From Exophiala sp. HKRS030 (taxonomy: Eukaryota; Ascomycota; Eurotiomycetes; Chaetothyriales; Herpotrichiellaceae): a DNA stretch of 64,000 nucleotides. Every line of letters starts with the position of its first letter. Position 1 is the stretch's first letter. The DNA lies in NCBI GenBank assembly GCA_023897205.1, contig JAHWDD010000003.1, positions 2,297,665 through 2,361,664 on the forward strand. The letters are read 5' to 3'. Of this stretch, positions 55,352 through 64,000 are shown one piece after another. The position numbers and the translations under genes are program-made. The notes under the pieces were generated by a model. The model was given only the letters and a program-made list of their open reading frames with translations. It had not been told where the DNA came from and did not search any database.

Positions 55352-56539
55352 TCATACAACTTGTGTGGCGACCGTGCCCACCGGTCGTTCCACATAATCC
55401 ATAACGCCGTCGATGACACTCTGGCGAGCAGGCTCGCTGCTTACATTCTTGCCGGCCAGGTAATTCAACCACAGCAGTCGACCGACCCTCTCGTCCGTAA
55501 CGGTCCCCATCTTGACCCTGTGGCCTTGCTTGTCCTCCTCCCAGACGGTCATCTTGCCCTGAGCGTCTCGCGCCAAGAGAAGCACTTCACCCTTGGCCAG
55601 CTTACGCCTCGCGCCGCCACCGAACGCACTCTTGAATTCCCCCATTGCCTCTCCGAACGATTCGTTCTGGAACGTGGTGTCTTTCTTGTCGTTGGCAAAG
55701 TGCGCACTGCGTGCCGTGATGCCCCTGACGAAGCCGTCCCTCAGGTGCATAAAGTCCGTGTTCCGCGTGGGCACGATGCGGAAGGCGGTGCGGATGCCGG
55801 CGTCCTTGACGATCTCGTTCCACACGTCTTCACCGCGTTCGGGGTCCCGAAGCAATTCCTTGAGTTTGCTTTTCTCTTCCGGCACCAGGGTCGTGGCAAC
55901 CGGATCGGCCACGGCGTGGACCAGGCGTTCCTGCAGCGCCGCGATGTCGGACGTGGCGATGTACATGCCCACGACGTACACCTGGATGCTCAAGAGTGAC
56001 ACGGTACGAATACCCAGGCCGACGAGCTGGTACTCGACGTCGGGTTGGGTGCCCTCGTTGGCCGCTGCCGGTGTCGAGCTCGGTGCGTCGGTCGATATGT
56101 GAACGGTGCGAGGGAACGTAGGGATCGTGGAAGTCCCGGTGGGGACTTGCTCGACTTCGACCTTGTCAAGAGCGCCGGCTATAGATGGAGGCGCGTCGAG
56201 CTTTATAGTGTTTGGCTTGTTGTCACTCTGAGCATCTTGAGGGTATAGAGCGATCGTGCCAATGATGGCTAGGGTGCAAGCCGCGATTCCGTAGCCAGAC
56301 AGTTTCATGCGTTTGATCGTCCTTGCTCTTTCTGTCTTTGCATCCACATCTGGCGTGCTACGCTTCTGGTAGCGGCGGCGAAGCAACTCGGCCGAACCGT
56401 AGGACGGAGCTGGGGGAGTATGAGAGGCATTGAGTCTACTGCTTGAGGACAACAGTCTGGCCACTGATGCTGGATGATGGTGGCTTCTGCAAGTGCAGAG
56501 TCGACGGGAGACGAGCGTCCGAAGAGGGGAAGGATTCAT
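55352..56539 (-). CDS. AIM18-type mitochondrial protein, chalcone-isomerase fold
   Basis: A single exon of 395 residues from ATG 56539 (MNPSPLRTLVSRRLC); the ORF is open for another 53 codons upstream, but this start begins a basic, Ser-rich mitochondrial presequence. One membrane helix lies at about 82-99 (GYGIAACTLAIIGTIALY). The C-terminal half is the chalcone-isomerase-like domain: LVGLGIRTVSLLSIQVYVVG, then FRIVPTRNTDFMHLRDGFVRG, and LARDAQGKMTVWEED. This is the architecture of the fungal AIM18/AIM46 family of mitochondrial inner-membrane proteins, which share the fold with plant chalcone isomerase but have no proven catalytic role. Confidence 0.88.
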   Translation of the reverse strand: MNPSPLRTLVSRRLCTCRSHHHPASVARLLSSSSRLNASHTPPAPSYGSAELLRRRYQKRSTPDVDAKTERARTIKRMKLSGYGIAACTLAIIGTIALYPQDAQSDNKPNTIKLDAPPSIAGALDKVEVEQVPTGTSTIPTFPRTVHISTDAPSSTPAAANEGTQPDVEYQLVGLGIRTVSLLSIQVYVVGMYIATSDIAALQERLVHAVADPVATTLVPEEKSKLKELLRDPERGEDVWNEIVKDAGIRTAFRIVPTRNTDFMHLRDGFVRGITARSAHFANDKKDTTFQNESFGEAMGEFKSAFGGGARRKLAKGEVLLLARDAQGKMTVWEEDKQGHRVKMGTVTDERVGRLLWLNYLAGKNVSSEPARQSVIDGVMDYVERPVGTVATQVV

Positions 56540-57027
56540 CGTAGAGTTCACCCGGAAGAGCTCGACCGTCCTGAAATGCCCTCGTATGAGAAGACTTGTA
56601 GGGAAATAACAAGAGACCTTGGTGTACGGAGTATAGAGTCCTGTGCCTACTAGGTAACTCTCATTACCGCACTCTCTGTAGCTCGATGATAGTGCCAAGG
56701 TATGGTTGACCTGCTCGTGCCTCCACCCCGATCGGGAATCAGGGTGACGCCGCCTTTTGCTTACCCGCTCTGTCTTCTTACGTTCAAAAAGGTTTCTTGA
56801 ATTATGTTCGACTTGTTCTCAGAGGCCACCACGATCCGTGCGAGGGCTGCTACCTCCGACTGTTCTATATGGGCAAGATAAGGAAAAGCAACTACTAGCC
56901 AATAATTATCAGGACATATTGCCAGAACCAATGCTGAGACTTGCGACTGTCCAGAGCAACTGATCCACTCCTTTTCGAGGAGATCCCCCAGTAAACCTGG
57001 TTCACGCAAGTATGGTAGATGATTGGA
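56540..57027. other. Intergenic region
   Basis: 488 nt between tandem minus-strand genes; no gene or repeat was seen. Confidence 0.45.
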
Positions 57028-58683
57028 TCAGACAGAGTCGGAGTTGTCGGCACATGAAAAAGCAGCAGACCCCCCTGACTGGTTGTAAGAGTTGATGATG
57101 CCGACGACCGACCCGTAGGTGCCAACAATCATCAGGAAAGAACCGATCACGACGACAAATACACTGTAGCAGACCATCAAGATCCATCTTACAGATCGCT
57201 CCGTCTTCCCTTTCTTCCAATTGTCATACAGCCACATGCAACCCATCGGCTGGAAAGACAGGAGCGTACCGAGGAGGGCACCGATTAGTGAGACAAGGCT
57301 ACCAAAGACAGGGATCGAACTGGCAATGATGAAAGCAACGACAGCGATGCTTATAGTGCAGCCGAACCAAGTGGCCCAGTGGACCAAAGTCGGACTGGCA
57401 AGGTGTTTTGACCCACGCAAGATGTGCACAAAGAGGTACTTGCTTGCAACCTGTTCTTGTGGTTAGAGCAGAGAAGACCGGTACGTGGTCTGACTCACAT
57501 GGATGACAAGCGTGGTCGTCACCAACAGGCCTGGTAGGGCGAAGCCATAGCAAATCTTCTTCATGAGATGCCCGGCGGAACCCAGGGCGGGAGAGGCCAC
57601 GTACGACCCGCAATAGTAGTAGACCACGCAGCCAACGGTAACGTAGATTGCGGTCACCCCCGATTGGCAGACCAGGAGCGACCGTGTGTAATGACGTGGA
57701 TCTCTCATCTCCGCTACAATAGCGAAAAACCCCGGTGTGCCTGCATACGCAAATACGAGTGAGGATAGTGCAGCGCTGGCGTCGGAGAAGGATGGGTTGT
57801 TGAAGAGTTTATAGTCCGAAGACCAGGCTCCTTGCTGTGGTGCCGCGCTCGGACGGTTTTGTACACCCACGGCAACCGTGAGGGTGATGACTGGGTCAAG
57901 GTTCAGTAACTGACTGAGTTCAGTCAATGTGTCAAGGTAGGATCACTCACTTGCGGTGAGAATACATGTCAGCCCAAGCCATGCAAGCCAGGAGATGCGA
58001 CCCAGCGTCTGAATACTGCCCAGCCCGCAGCCTGCGATGGCTGCAACGGCGACAAAGACGGCCGTGCATGCACCGTGAGTCGAGACGGCATTGAGACCTA
58101 TTGAGATGCCCAGCATGCCCGAACCAGCAACGAAGACCCAATCTACCCCGATAAGTCAGTCGGTCGAATTTTCAACGAAAAGAAGCCGCAACGTGGACGG
58201 ACAAAGAACAAATGCGGCACCCAGGATGTATCTCCCGATTTGTCCAAACATCAGGGCGCCGGCATCGTCGATACTGTAGATCTCGCGATGCCTGAGCTTG
58301 AACATGCCGACCATGTAGTCTGACCAGGTCGTGATGCCGGCGATCACGAGCAGACAGATGACTCCTGGGATTAAACCCAGCACGTCAAAAACGGCGGGTA
58401 TTGACAAGACACCGAGGCCGATCTGCGTCTTCATCATGAGAGCGACTGTCCCAAGCCAGCCGACCTGAGAAGTGCGTCAGGCACATGTCAGCTTTCTCGA
58501 CGTGGGAATCATGTGTACATTACGATAATTGGGACCCTCGTCGGTGATGATGCCAAACACGGCGTCTTCGAGAGAAAACCGGCGTGCCTGTGCGTGACCC
58601 TCCTCCACGGTAGGCACTCGATCCAACCCGTCAGGTCCGACTTCAGGTTTCATTTTTTCGTCTCGGGACATTTTCATCTCCAT
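57028..58683 (-). CDS. Mtr-type neutral amino-acid permease
   Basis: Five exons (58683-58519, 58464-58203, 58142-57951, 57890-57499, 57450-57028) encode 477 residues of the amino acid/auxin permease (Aa_trans) superfamily. The N-terminus is soluble and charged. The first membrane block, ALMMKTQIGLGVLSIPAVF, is diagnostic of the Mtr (methyltryptophan resistance) branch. About eleven helices follow, including GMLGISIGLNAVSTHG, restored by the second intron, and FAYAGTPGFFAIVAEMRDP. One donor is the less common GTCCGT, supported by phase and family alignment. It should import neutral amino acids at the plasma membrane. It is next to the proline/hydroxyproline genes and may supply their substrate; its own specificity is not readable. 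Confidence 0.91.
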
Positions 58684-59873
58684 ACGGATGAAAAACTTCT
58701 CTCAAAGAGTATGGAAAAGTACTCTGGTAGAGGCGTCGGAAGGGAGCAGGAAGTACGCTCGGAAGTTGACGACCCTTTTAAAGAGATACATGCTGCATCA
58801 CCACGCAACCTGGATGCCCAGTACTTCCTCCTCACCAGAGGCTGGGCTAAGCGACAAAATGCCAAATAGCAAACCATTGCTATCTGAATGAGTGGCATCC
58901 CCCACAAGAGACTGATTTTCCGGGGTATGATATCCACTCGGAGGGCCTACCGATCTCTGATCCTGATAATAAAGGGTGGTATCCGAGGACCGGCATCTCT
59001 TCCCGAGATAGCATGCGGCGATGCGGCCCGACAATCAAGTGCTTCTTTCTCCTCACATCGAGGGATCGGAACACAGAATCAAACCGAGAGACGGGCAAGA
59101 CGCCTTTTTGATCGATCTCTTCCGGTACGGCAATTTTACGCTTTGGAGCAGCCGACACTGTGACGAAAGTACGTACGGGTCTGGACATGAGGTCGGAAGG
59201 ATTGAAATTGAAGCGCAAGCAGCTGATATCTTCGTCATTCTCACCGGCCTTGCTCACAAGATTTATTATGCACGCCCTTCACAGATATTCGCACTCCTGA
59301 CCCTGAACGATGCCCATTAGATTCCTCGCTCCAACGTTAGGAGTTCGTGAGAGAAACTCGAAACATCGGGATTCGCGATGCTAGGCGCATATCTTGAAGG
59401 TGGGCAATGCCATTTTCAAAGGGCGGAAAGCCCCAGGAGAACTATTCTCCAGTAGAGTAGGTCTCTAAACCAGAGAATGATCCTGTTCTAGAGAAACATG
59501 TAGCTGGTCTGGTTGGCCAATAGCAATACCGCCAGTTACAAAAGAATGCTGATGATCAGTAGACGTGAGCAAGACCAAAGAGGCAAAGCCTGCCAACCGG
59601 CGATGTGAAGAGCAACATTGACACCATTACCTTTTTTCTCCGTGTTCATATGCATACGAGGATTGCTTGGTCTCCCTAAGTATCCAGAATGATATTTGGC
59701 ATTATTAAAGGGCGCCAAGATAAATCCGGACTACGGGCCCGCGCAGGGTCGGTCTCTGGGCCGGAGCAGGGCTGACCTTCTTCCATCGAACAACCTCCTC
59801 CTCACTGGATTGATCAACCTCAAAACCAAAGATCAGTCGCGGTGAAAGACTCGGTCTCTCGACTATCAACAAG
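58684..59873. other. Divergent promoter region of permease and P5C reductase
   Basis: 1190 nt between the permease and P5C reductase starts. It contains an inverted-repeat array at 59436-59497 and an AGATAA GATA-type site at 59718-59723. Overlapping ORFs (58888-59163, 58880-59257) have no domain. Confidence 0.45.
59436..59497. promoter_or_regulatory. Array of three short inverted repeats
   Basis: GGAGAA-CTA-TTCTCC at 59436-59450, TCTCT-AAACC-AGAGA at 59462-59476, and a TTCT/AGAA pair around 59486-59495, all within about 60 nt and about 380 nt upstream of the P5C reductase ATG. They share a GAGA/TCTC core, which suggests binding by a dimeric factor. The function is inferred. Confidence 0.35.
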
Positions 59874-60773
59874 ATGTCTGCCCACGCACCACCAAAGAAG
59901 CTTCACGTCGCCATCCTAGGCTGCGGTGAGGAGTCTCAGTCTGCCAGTATCCATCCTCGCTGACCTAGCCTAGGCTTCATGGGATCGGCATTGTTGTCAG
60001 GTGTCCTTCAAAGCCTGAAGGGTAAAGAGCAACCTGAATTCACGTTCACCATCAGCGCTCCCTCGAGTTCATCGTTAGAGCGGCTGCGCCAGCAATTTGG
60101 CGCTGGACACGGTGGCGTGGATATTATCATCACCGCAGATAACGTGGCCGCTGCCCGTGAAGCACGGGTCGTCATTCTCGGTTTCCAGCCACAGCAACTC
60201 GCACAGGTCTTCGAAGATGCCAATCTGGTAGCAGAGATGCACGGGAAACTGATCGTCTCCCTTCTCGCGGGAGTGTCGCTGCTCAAACTGGCCGATAAGA
60301 TCTCTCCGCAACAACGAATCACTCGGGTGATTCCCAGCATAGGGGCTCAGGTCGGAGAGTCAGCGACGCTGGTTGCATCTGATACAAGCCTCACAAGTGA
60401 CGAACAGGAACTGGTCTTTTCACTATTCAAACTGATAGGATCGGTACAACTTGTGCCAGAGAGCCTTTTGGACACCGTCACCGCCATCAGCGCAGCGACT
60501 CATGCTTTGTCTATCGTAGCTGTCGACTCGATCGTGGACGCCAGTGTTGCTGAGGGCGTCACACGGACAACAGCACAAGCAGTGGCAACACAGTGTCTCC
60601 GCAGCGCATCTACGTTGCTACAAGGCAGCATGACGATAGAGTCGTTCAAGGAGTCAATGTCAGTGCCACGAGGAATCACGATCAACGCTCTCTTAAATTT
60701 GGAAAAGGGTCAGGTTAGGGCGGGGATATCTGATGCTGTTCAGTACGCGGTGAATTATGCCAAGAACATGTAA
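59874..60773 (+). CDS. PRO3: Pyrroline-5-carboxylate reductase
   Basis: Two exons (59874-59925 and 59974-60773, 48-nt intron) encode 283 residues. The intron interrupts the Rossmann glycine loop, and splicing restores VAILGCGFMGSALL. VVILGFQPQQL, GKLIVSLLAGVSL and the conserved VIPSIGAQVGE follow. The C-terminal dimerisation helices carry LDTVTAISAATHALS and the family-typical MSVPRGITINALLNLE (the usual P-GGTT-AL motif in a divergent form). It reduces P5C to proline with NAD(P)H. Its place beside P5C dehydrogenase and an aldolase suggests work in proline/hydroxyproline balance rather than only biosynthesis; whether a second, housekeeping copy exists elsewhere is unknown. Confidence 0.92.
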
Positions 60774-60905
60774 GATAGATATGATGATATGTTTTTTGCT
60801 CTAAAAGTTTACGCCTTGATCTATACGACTTCTCACTCCCAGACCTGTATTGACTTGACCTCGCCCGAAGGACAGCCTGGACAAGCTCCTCCTCCCGCGA
60901 GCCTC

Positions 60906-61880
60906 TCACAAGCGGCTTTTGGTCGATTCCGAGACCTGTGCCTCTTCTTGATCTAATGCTCTCATCACGGCTCGGATGGCAGTTTTGGATGCCTGGGTGG
61001 GCTCCTCGTATGGGTCTCGAGGCTTGAGCAAAGCCTCCGCATTCACTATTCCTGCTCGAGGGGCCGTGAAGACTGCAGCTGCATATTTGGTACTGGCAAT
61101 GCCAGCCTTGGTGGGGGATTCAGCCAACGACAGCACCTTCTGGAGTCGCAGAGCTTCCTCCTGTTTCCCACTTGTCCACAAGTCGTAGATCTTGACCACA
61201 GACTTGGGGAAGACATTACCAAAGGCGCATATACAGCCAGCGCTACCCGAAGCCAGCCCCCCAACGAGAAAATCTGATTGACCACCGAAGGTGGCAAACC
61301 GTGAGGGAGGGAATGTGGCAGCCAATCGTGTAACTTTGGCGACTGAGCCACATGTTAGCTTGACCCCGACCACATTGGGGCTGTCATGGGCAATCTGTGC
61401 TATTGTATCCGAGTCGAGGTCCAAGCCATTGGTGACGCCGGGGAAGTTGTAGATGATGATCGGTAGCGTTGAGCGTGAAGCGACCTTCTTGTAGAATCTT
61501 CGCACCACCGCAGGGGTGGTCTGTTTGCCGAAATATGCCGCAGGAAGGAGCAATGCATAGTCTGCTCCGCTACGGTATGCGTCTTCAATGAACTCGAGCG
61601 TCTGTGCCGTGGAATGGCCGCTGACCCCAGCGATGATAGGAAACCGCGATGGAACGGCTCCTCGCGCCGCCTGGAGCAATGTTTTTCTCTCCTCGCGCGT
61701 CAATAGAAAAGTCTCGGCGTTGGTACCCAGGATGACAAGGCCTGTGATGCCGGTGCTTGCCAGGTATGCGTAGTATTTGGTTTGGGCATCCAGGTCAAGT
61801 TTATCGGTCTCGGGGTCGAAAAAAGTGACCGCAGGAACATAGACGCCGGGTTCTGGAACCCGTGATTGAGTCGTGGCCAT
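60906..61880 (-). CDS. HOGA1: DapA-family aldolase, probable 4-hydroxy-2-oxoglutarate aldolase
   Basis: A single exon of 324 residues, a TIM-barrel class I aldolase of the DHDPS/NAL family. The N-terminus GVYVPAVTFFDPETDKLDLD is followed by VILGTNAETFLLTREER (the substrate carboxylate site, GTN-E in place of GTTGE). The catalytic tyrosine is in LPIIIYNFPG, and the Schiff-base lysine in VVGVKLTCGS. The HOGA branch cleaves 4-hydroxy-2-oxoglutarate to pyruvate and glyoxylate, the last step of hydroxyproline breakdown. Related fungal branches (L-threo-3-deoxy-hexulosonate aldolase, pyrroline-4-hydroxy-2-carboxylate deaminase) share the fold. The call rests on divergent pairing with P5C dehydrogenase. 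No clear mitochondrial presequence is seen. It converges on P5C reductase with a 132-nt gap. Confidence 0.78.
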   Translation of the reverse strand: MATTQSRVPEPGVYVPAVTFFDPETDKLDLDAQTKYYAYLASTGITGLVILGTNAETFLLTREERKTLLQAARGAVPSRFPIIAGVSGHSTAQTLEFIEDAYRSGADYALLLPAAYFGKQTTPAVVRRFYKKVASRSTLPIIIYNFPGVTNGLDLDSDTIAQIAHDSPNVVGVKLTCGSVAKVTRLAATFPPSRFATFGGQSDFLVGGLASGSAGCICAFGNVFPKSVVKIYDLWTSGKQEEALRLQKVLSLAESPTKAGIASTKYAAAVFTAPRAGIVNAEALLKPRDPYEEPTQASKTAIRAVMRALDQEEAQVSESTKSRL

Positions 61881-62287
61881 GGCGCATCATCAGAAGATCA
61901 AAGGCAGTAGCTGTCATCCTGCCCATGAGGCATGATTCCCCTACCCATCCCATATATGGATGGTTCTGCTCGTTCGAGTACACTGATGCGGCCTTAGTAA
62001 TCTGACGGTCTACGGCTGCCTTTCCGCCGTGAGAGTTGTGCGTGCTGAAGTCCGGCTCGGTAGTGCTTCCGATATCAAGTAACAACTCCACACTCAATGT
62101 TGCATCTCGACGCCCTTGTCGGTGCCGCAAGAGAGCAGCCGTAAACATCCTGCACACGTCGGCACCGGGTACAGTAGTGCTTGTTGTGCTAAGCTAGAAA
62201 AGAACACCTTCAAAGTCGAGACACCACGAACTTTTGGAAGTGTGTACAATCTCGAAGAAAGGAGATTGTCGAATATATCTCACCAAA
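61881..62287. promoter_or_regulatory. Shared divergent promoter (aldolase / P5C dehydrogenase)
   Basis: 407 nt between the aldolase and P5C dehydrogenase starts. A CATATATGG TATA-like element lies near 61952-61960. Scattered CCGG tetramers occur, but not the paired spacing reported for the proline regulator PrnA. Confidence 0.6.
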
Positions 62288-64000
62288 ATGGGACTTTTCG
62301 ACTTGATGGCAGGACGTTTAGCCGTACCAACACGGTCCTCCATTCCAACAGTCCCACGACTGACTGGACAGCGGTCGTGGCCTCCCACAGGAACGCAAAA
62401 GAAAAGAGGTCTTGCTACGGCAGGGCACTACAAAACACCAAAGCCTTTCAACGAGCCTAATGTGAGAAGCAAAGACTTCATGTTAAGTTCCTTCCGCTAC
62501 TAACTTCGGTACAGCTTCATTACACCCCATCGTCACCAGAACGACAAAAGCTGATTGTAGCATTGAGCGAATTGCGAACAAAAATCCCCCTTCAGGTGCC
62601 CAGCATCAAGAATGGGGTGGAGGCTGAGACCAAATCGAATGCAGAGGTCTACTTTCCCTCCGACAACTCATCGGTTTTTGCCAAGTATGCCACCGCAAAT
62701 GAAGAGGACATCTCTTCCGCCATTGAGGCAGCCTTGAAGGCCAAACAGGCGTGGCAAGATACTCCATTCACAGACCGAGCTGCAATTTTCCTGAGAGCAG
62801 CGGAATTGGTATCCAAGAAATACCGCTTCGAATTGATGGCCGCGACAATGCTTGGACAGGGCAAAAATGCGTGGCAGGCCGAAATCGACGCCGCGGCCGA
62901 GCTCGCGGACTTTTACCGGTTCAACGTCTCTTACGCGGAAGAAATCTATTCTAGGCAGCCTACCTTGAATGAGAAAGGTCAATCAGGGTGAGTCAAATTC
63001 GTCTGCTTCCGATATGGAGAGACCACACACTTACAGGAGCTACTTTTAGGCGCACCGACTGGCGTCCTTTGGAAGGCTTTGTCTACGCAATCTCACCATT
63101 CAACTTTACTGCCATCGGTGGAAATTTGATTTCCGGCCCATTGCTTCTGGGCAATGTCGTGGTCTGGAAACCATCTCCGTACAATGTCTACGCGAGCTGT
63201 CTGGTATACAAGATCTTGCTCGAGGCCGGCTTGCCACCAAATGTTCTTCAATTTGTCAATGGCGACGCGGAAGCGATCACAAAGGTGGCTTTGTCACACC
63301 GAGAGCTATCCGCCATCAACTTCACCGGGTCCTCAGACGTGTTCCGTGGCCTTTACGGAAAGATCGCCGACGGCGTCAAGGAGAAGAAGTATCGTGATTT
63401 TCCACGACTGGTCGCCGAGACTTCGGGAAAGAACTTCCACCTGGTCCACCCCACCGCAGACATCAGCAACGCCGTCAAGCACACAATCCGGGCCTCTTTT
63501 GAGTACGCTGGTCAAAAATGTTCTGCTTGCTCTCGTATCTACATACCCCAGAGCAAGGCAGACCAATTCTTCTCCGAAATCAAGGCCGAGCTGAGCAACG
63601 TCAAGGTGGGACCGCCCGAAGACTTTGAAAGCTTTACAGGACCTGTGATCAACCAAGCGGCGTTTACCAAGATTTCAAAGGCCATCGACGCTGCGAATCA
63701 AGACGGTCAACTTGAGCTTATCGTTGGCGGTCACCACGATTCGACCAAAGGCTTTTATATCGAGCCCACCATCTACAACGCAAGGACACTGGATCACCCT
63801 CTTTTTGACCAAGAGCTGTTTGGCCCTGTTCTGGTTGCTTATGTCTATCCCGACGCCGAATTCGATGCTCTCCTGGAGACCATCGACAAACAAGGCGGCG
63901 GGTTCGCTCTCACGGGCGCCATCTTCGCCAATGACCCGGCCGCAATCCGAAAGGCCGAGAACCGGCTGCGCTATGCGGCTGGCAACTTCTACACCAACTG
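62288..64000 (+). CDS. prnC: Delta-1-pyrroline-5-carboxylate dehydrogenase, 3' end beyond window
   Basis: Three exons are visible (62288-62461, 62515-62987, 63050 to the edge); the C-terminus is cut off. The N-terminus MGLFDLMAGRLAVPTRSS is a mitochondrial-type presequence. The family opening KPFNEPNLHYTPSSPERQKL is assembled across the first splice. The aldehyde dehydrogenase core follows: GFVYAISPFNFTAIGGNL, VVVWKPSPYNV (cofactor Lys), INFTGSSDVFRGLYG, the catalytic Glu in LVAETSGKNFHLVHP, and the nucleophile in YAGQKCSACSRIYIP. These are P5CDH (Put2/PrnC/ALDH4A1) spellings. It oxidises glutamate semialdehyde (P5C) to glutamate, and by family knowledge also 4-hydroxyglutamate semialdehyde. 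About 560 codons are present, near full length. Confidence 0.95.

Noticed and set aside
59718..59764. CCGG pair as a PrnA-type proline regulator site
   Set aside because: The two CCGG tetramers are about 30 nt apart, not the close spacing of known PrnA sites.

Overview
The window is nuclear DNA from a filamentous ascomycete (Pezizomycotina). The support is twofold. Genes are split by short GT-AG introns (44 to about 190 nt). The gene set is typically fungal: Zn2Cys6 regulator, Mtr-type amino-acid permease, DUF6536 protein, D-xylose reductase, RMT2 and a fungal histidine acid phosphatase. Base composition is near 50% GC and genes lie on both strands with no operons. A Eurotiomycete, perhaps Chaetothyriales, would fit, but the sequence alone does not fix the order. 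I saw no rRNA, tRNA, transposon ORF or CRISPR array. Exon models were built by hand; each multi-exon model closes in frame.

Layout. 0-10 kb: clathrin light chain, a 1303-residue uncharacterised protein, arginine methyltransferase RMT2, and a DUF6536 membrane protein (minus strand). The DUF6536 gene shares a divergent promoter with a membrane-anchored, catalytically dead pepsin-like protein at 10.4-12.3 kb. 13-22 kb: a short-chain dehydrogenase, an eight-exon thiolase-like protein, a DUF1275 membrane protein and a SulP sulfate permease. 22.3-26 kb is a gene-poor stretch. 26-37 kb: a GH31 alpha-xylosidase-like enzyme, an LSH/Irc5-type chromatin remodeller, MCM2 and a UBR7-type protein. MCM2 starts with a 5-nt coding exon, and three ACGCG cell-cycle boxes lie in its promoter. 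37.8-48.6 kb: an AT-hook nuclear protein, a dual-specificity phosphatase, a mitochondrial K+/H+ exchange protein, a zinc-cluster transcription factor and GABA transaminase. 49.7-56.5 kb: histidine acid phosphatase, a small methyltransferase, xylose reductase (two GGCTAAA boxes upstream) and an AIM18-type chalcone-isomerase-fold protein.

The right end (57-64 kb) is the most coherent block: an Mtr-type amino-acid permease, pyrroline-5-carboxylate reductase, a DapA/HOGA-family aldolase and delta-1-pyrroline-5-carboxylate dehydrogenase, which is cut by the window edge. Dehydrogenase and 4-hydroxy-2-oxoglutarate aldolase are steps of 4-hydroxyproline breakdown to pyruvate and glyoxylate. Their divergent placement over a 407-bp promoter, with a permease and a P5C reductase alongside, suggests a hydroxyproline/proline utilisation cluster that may continue past the right edge.
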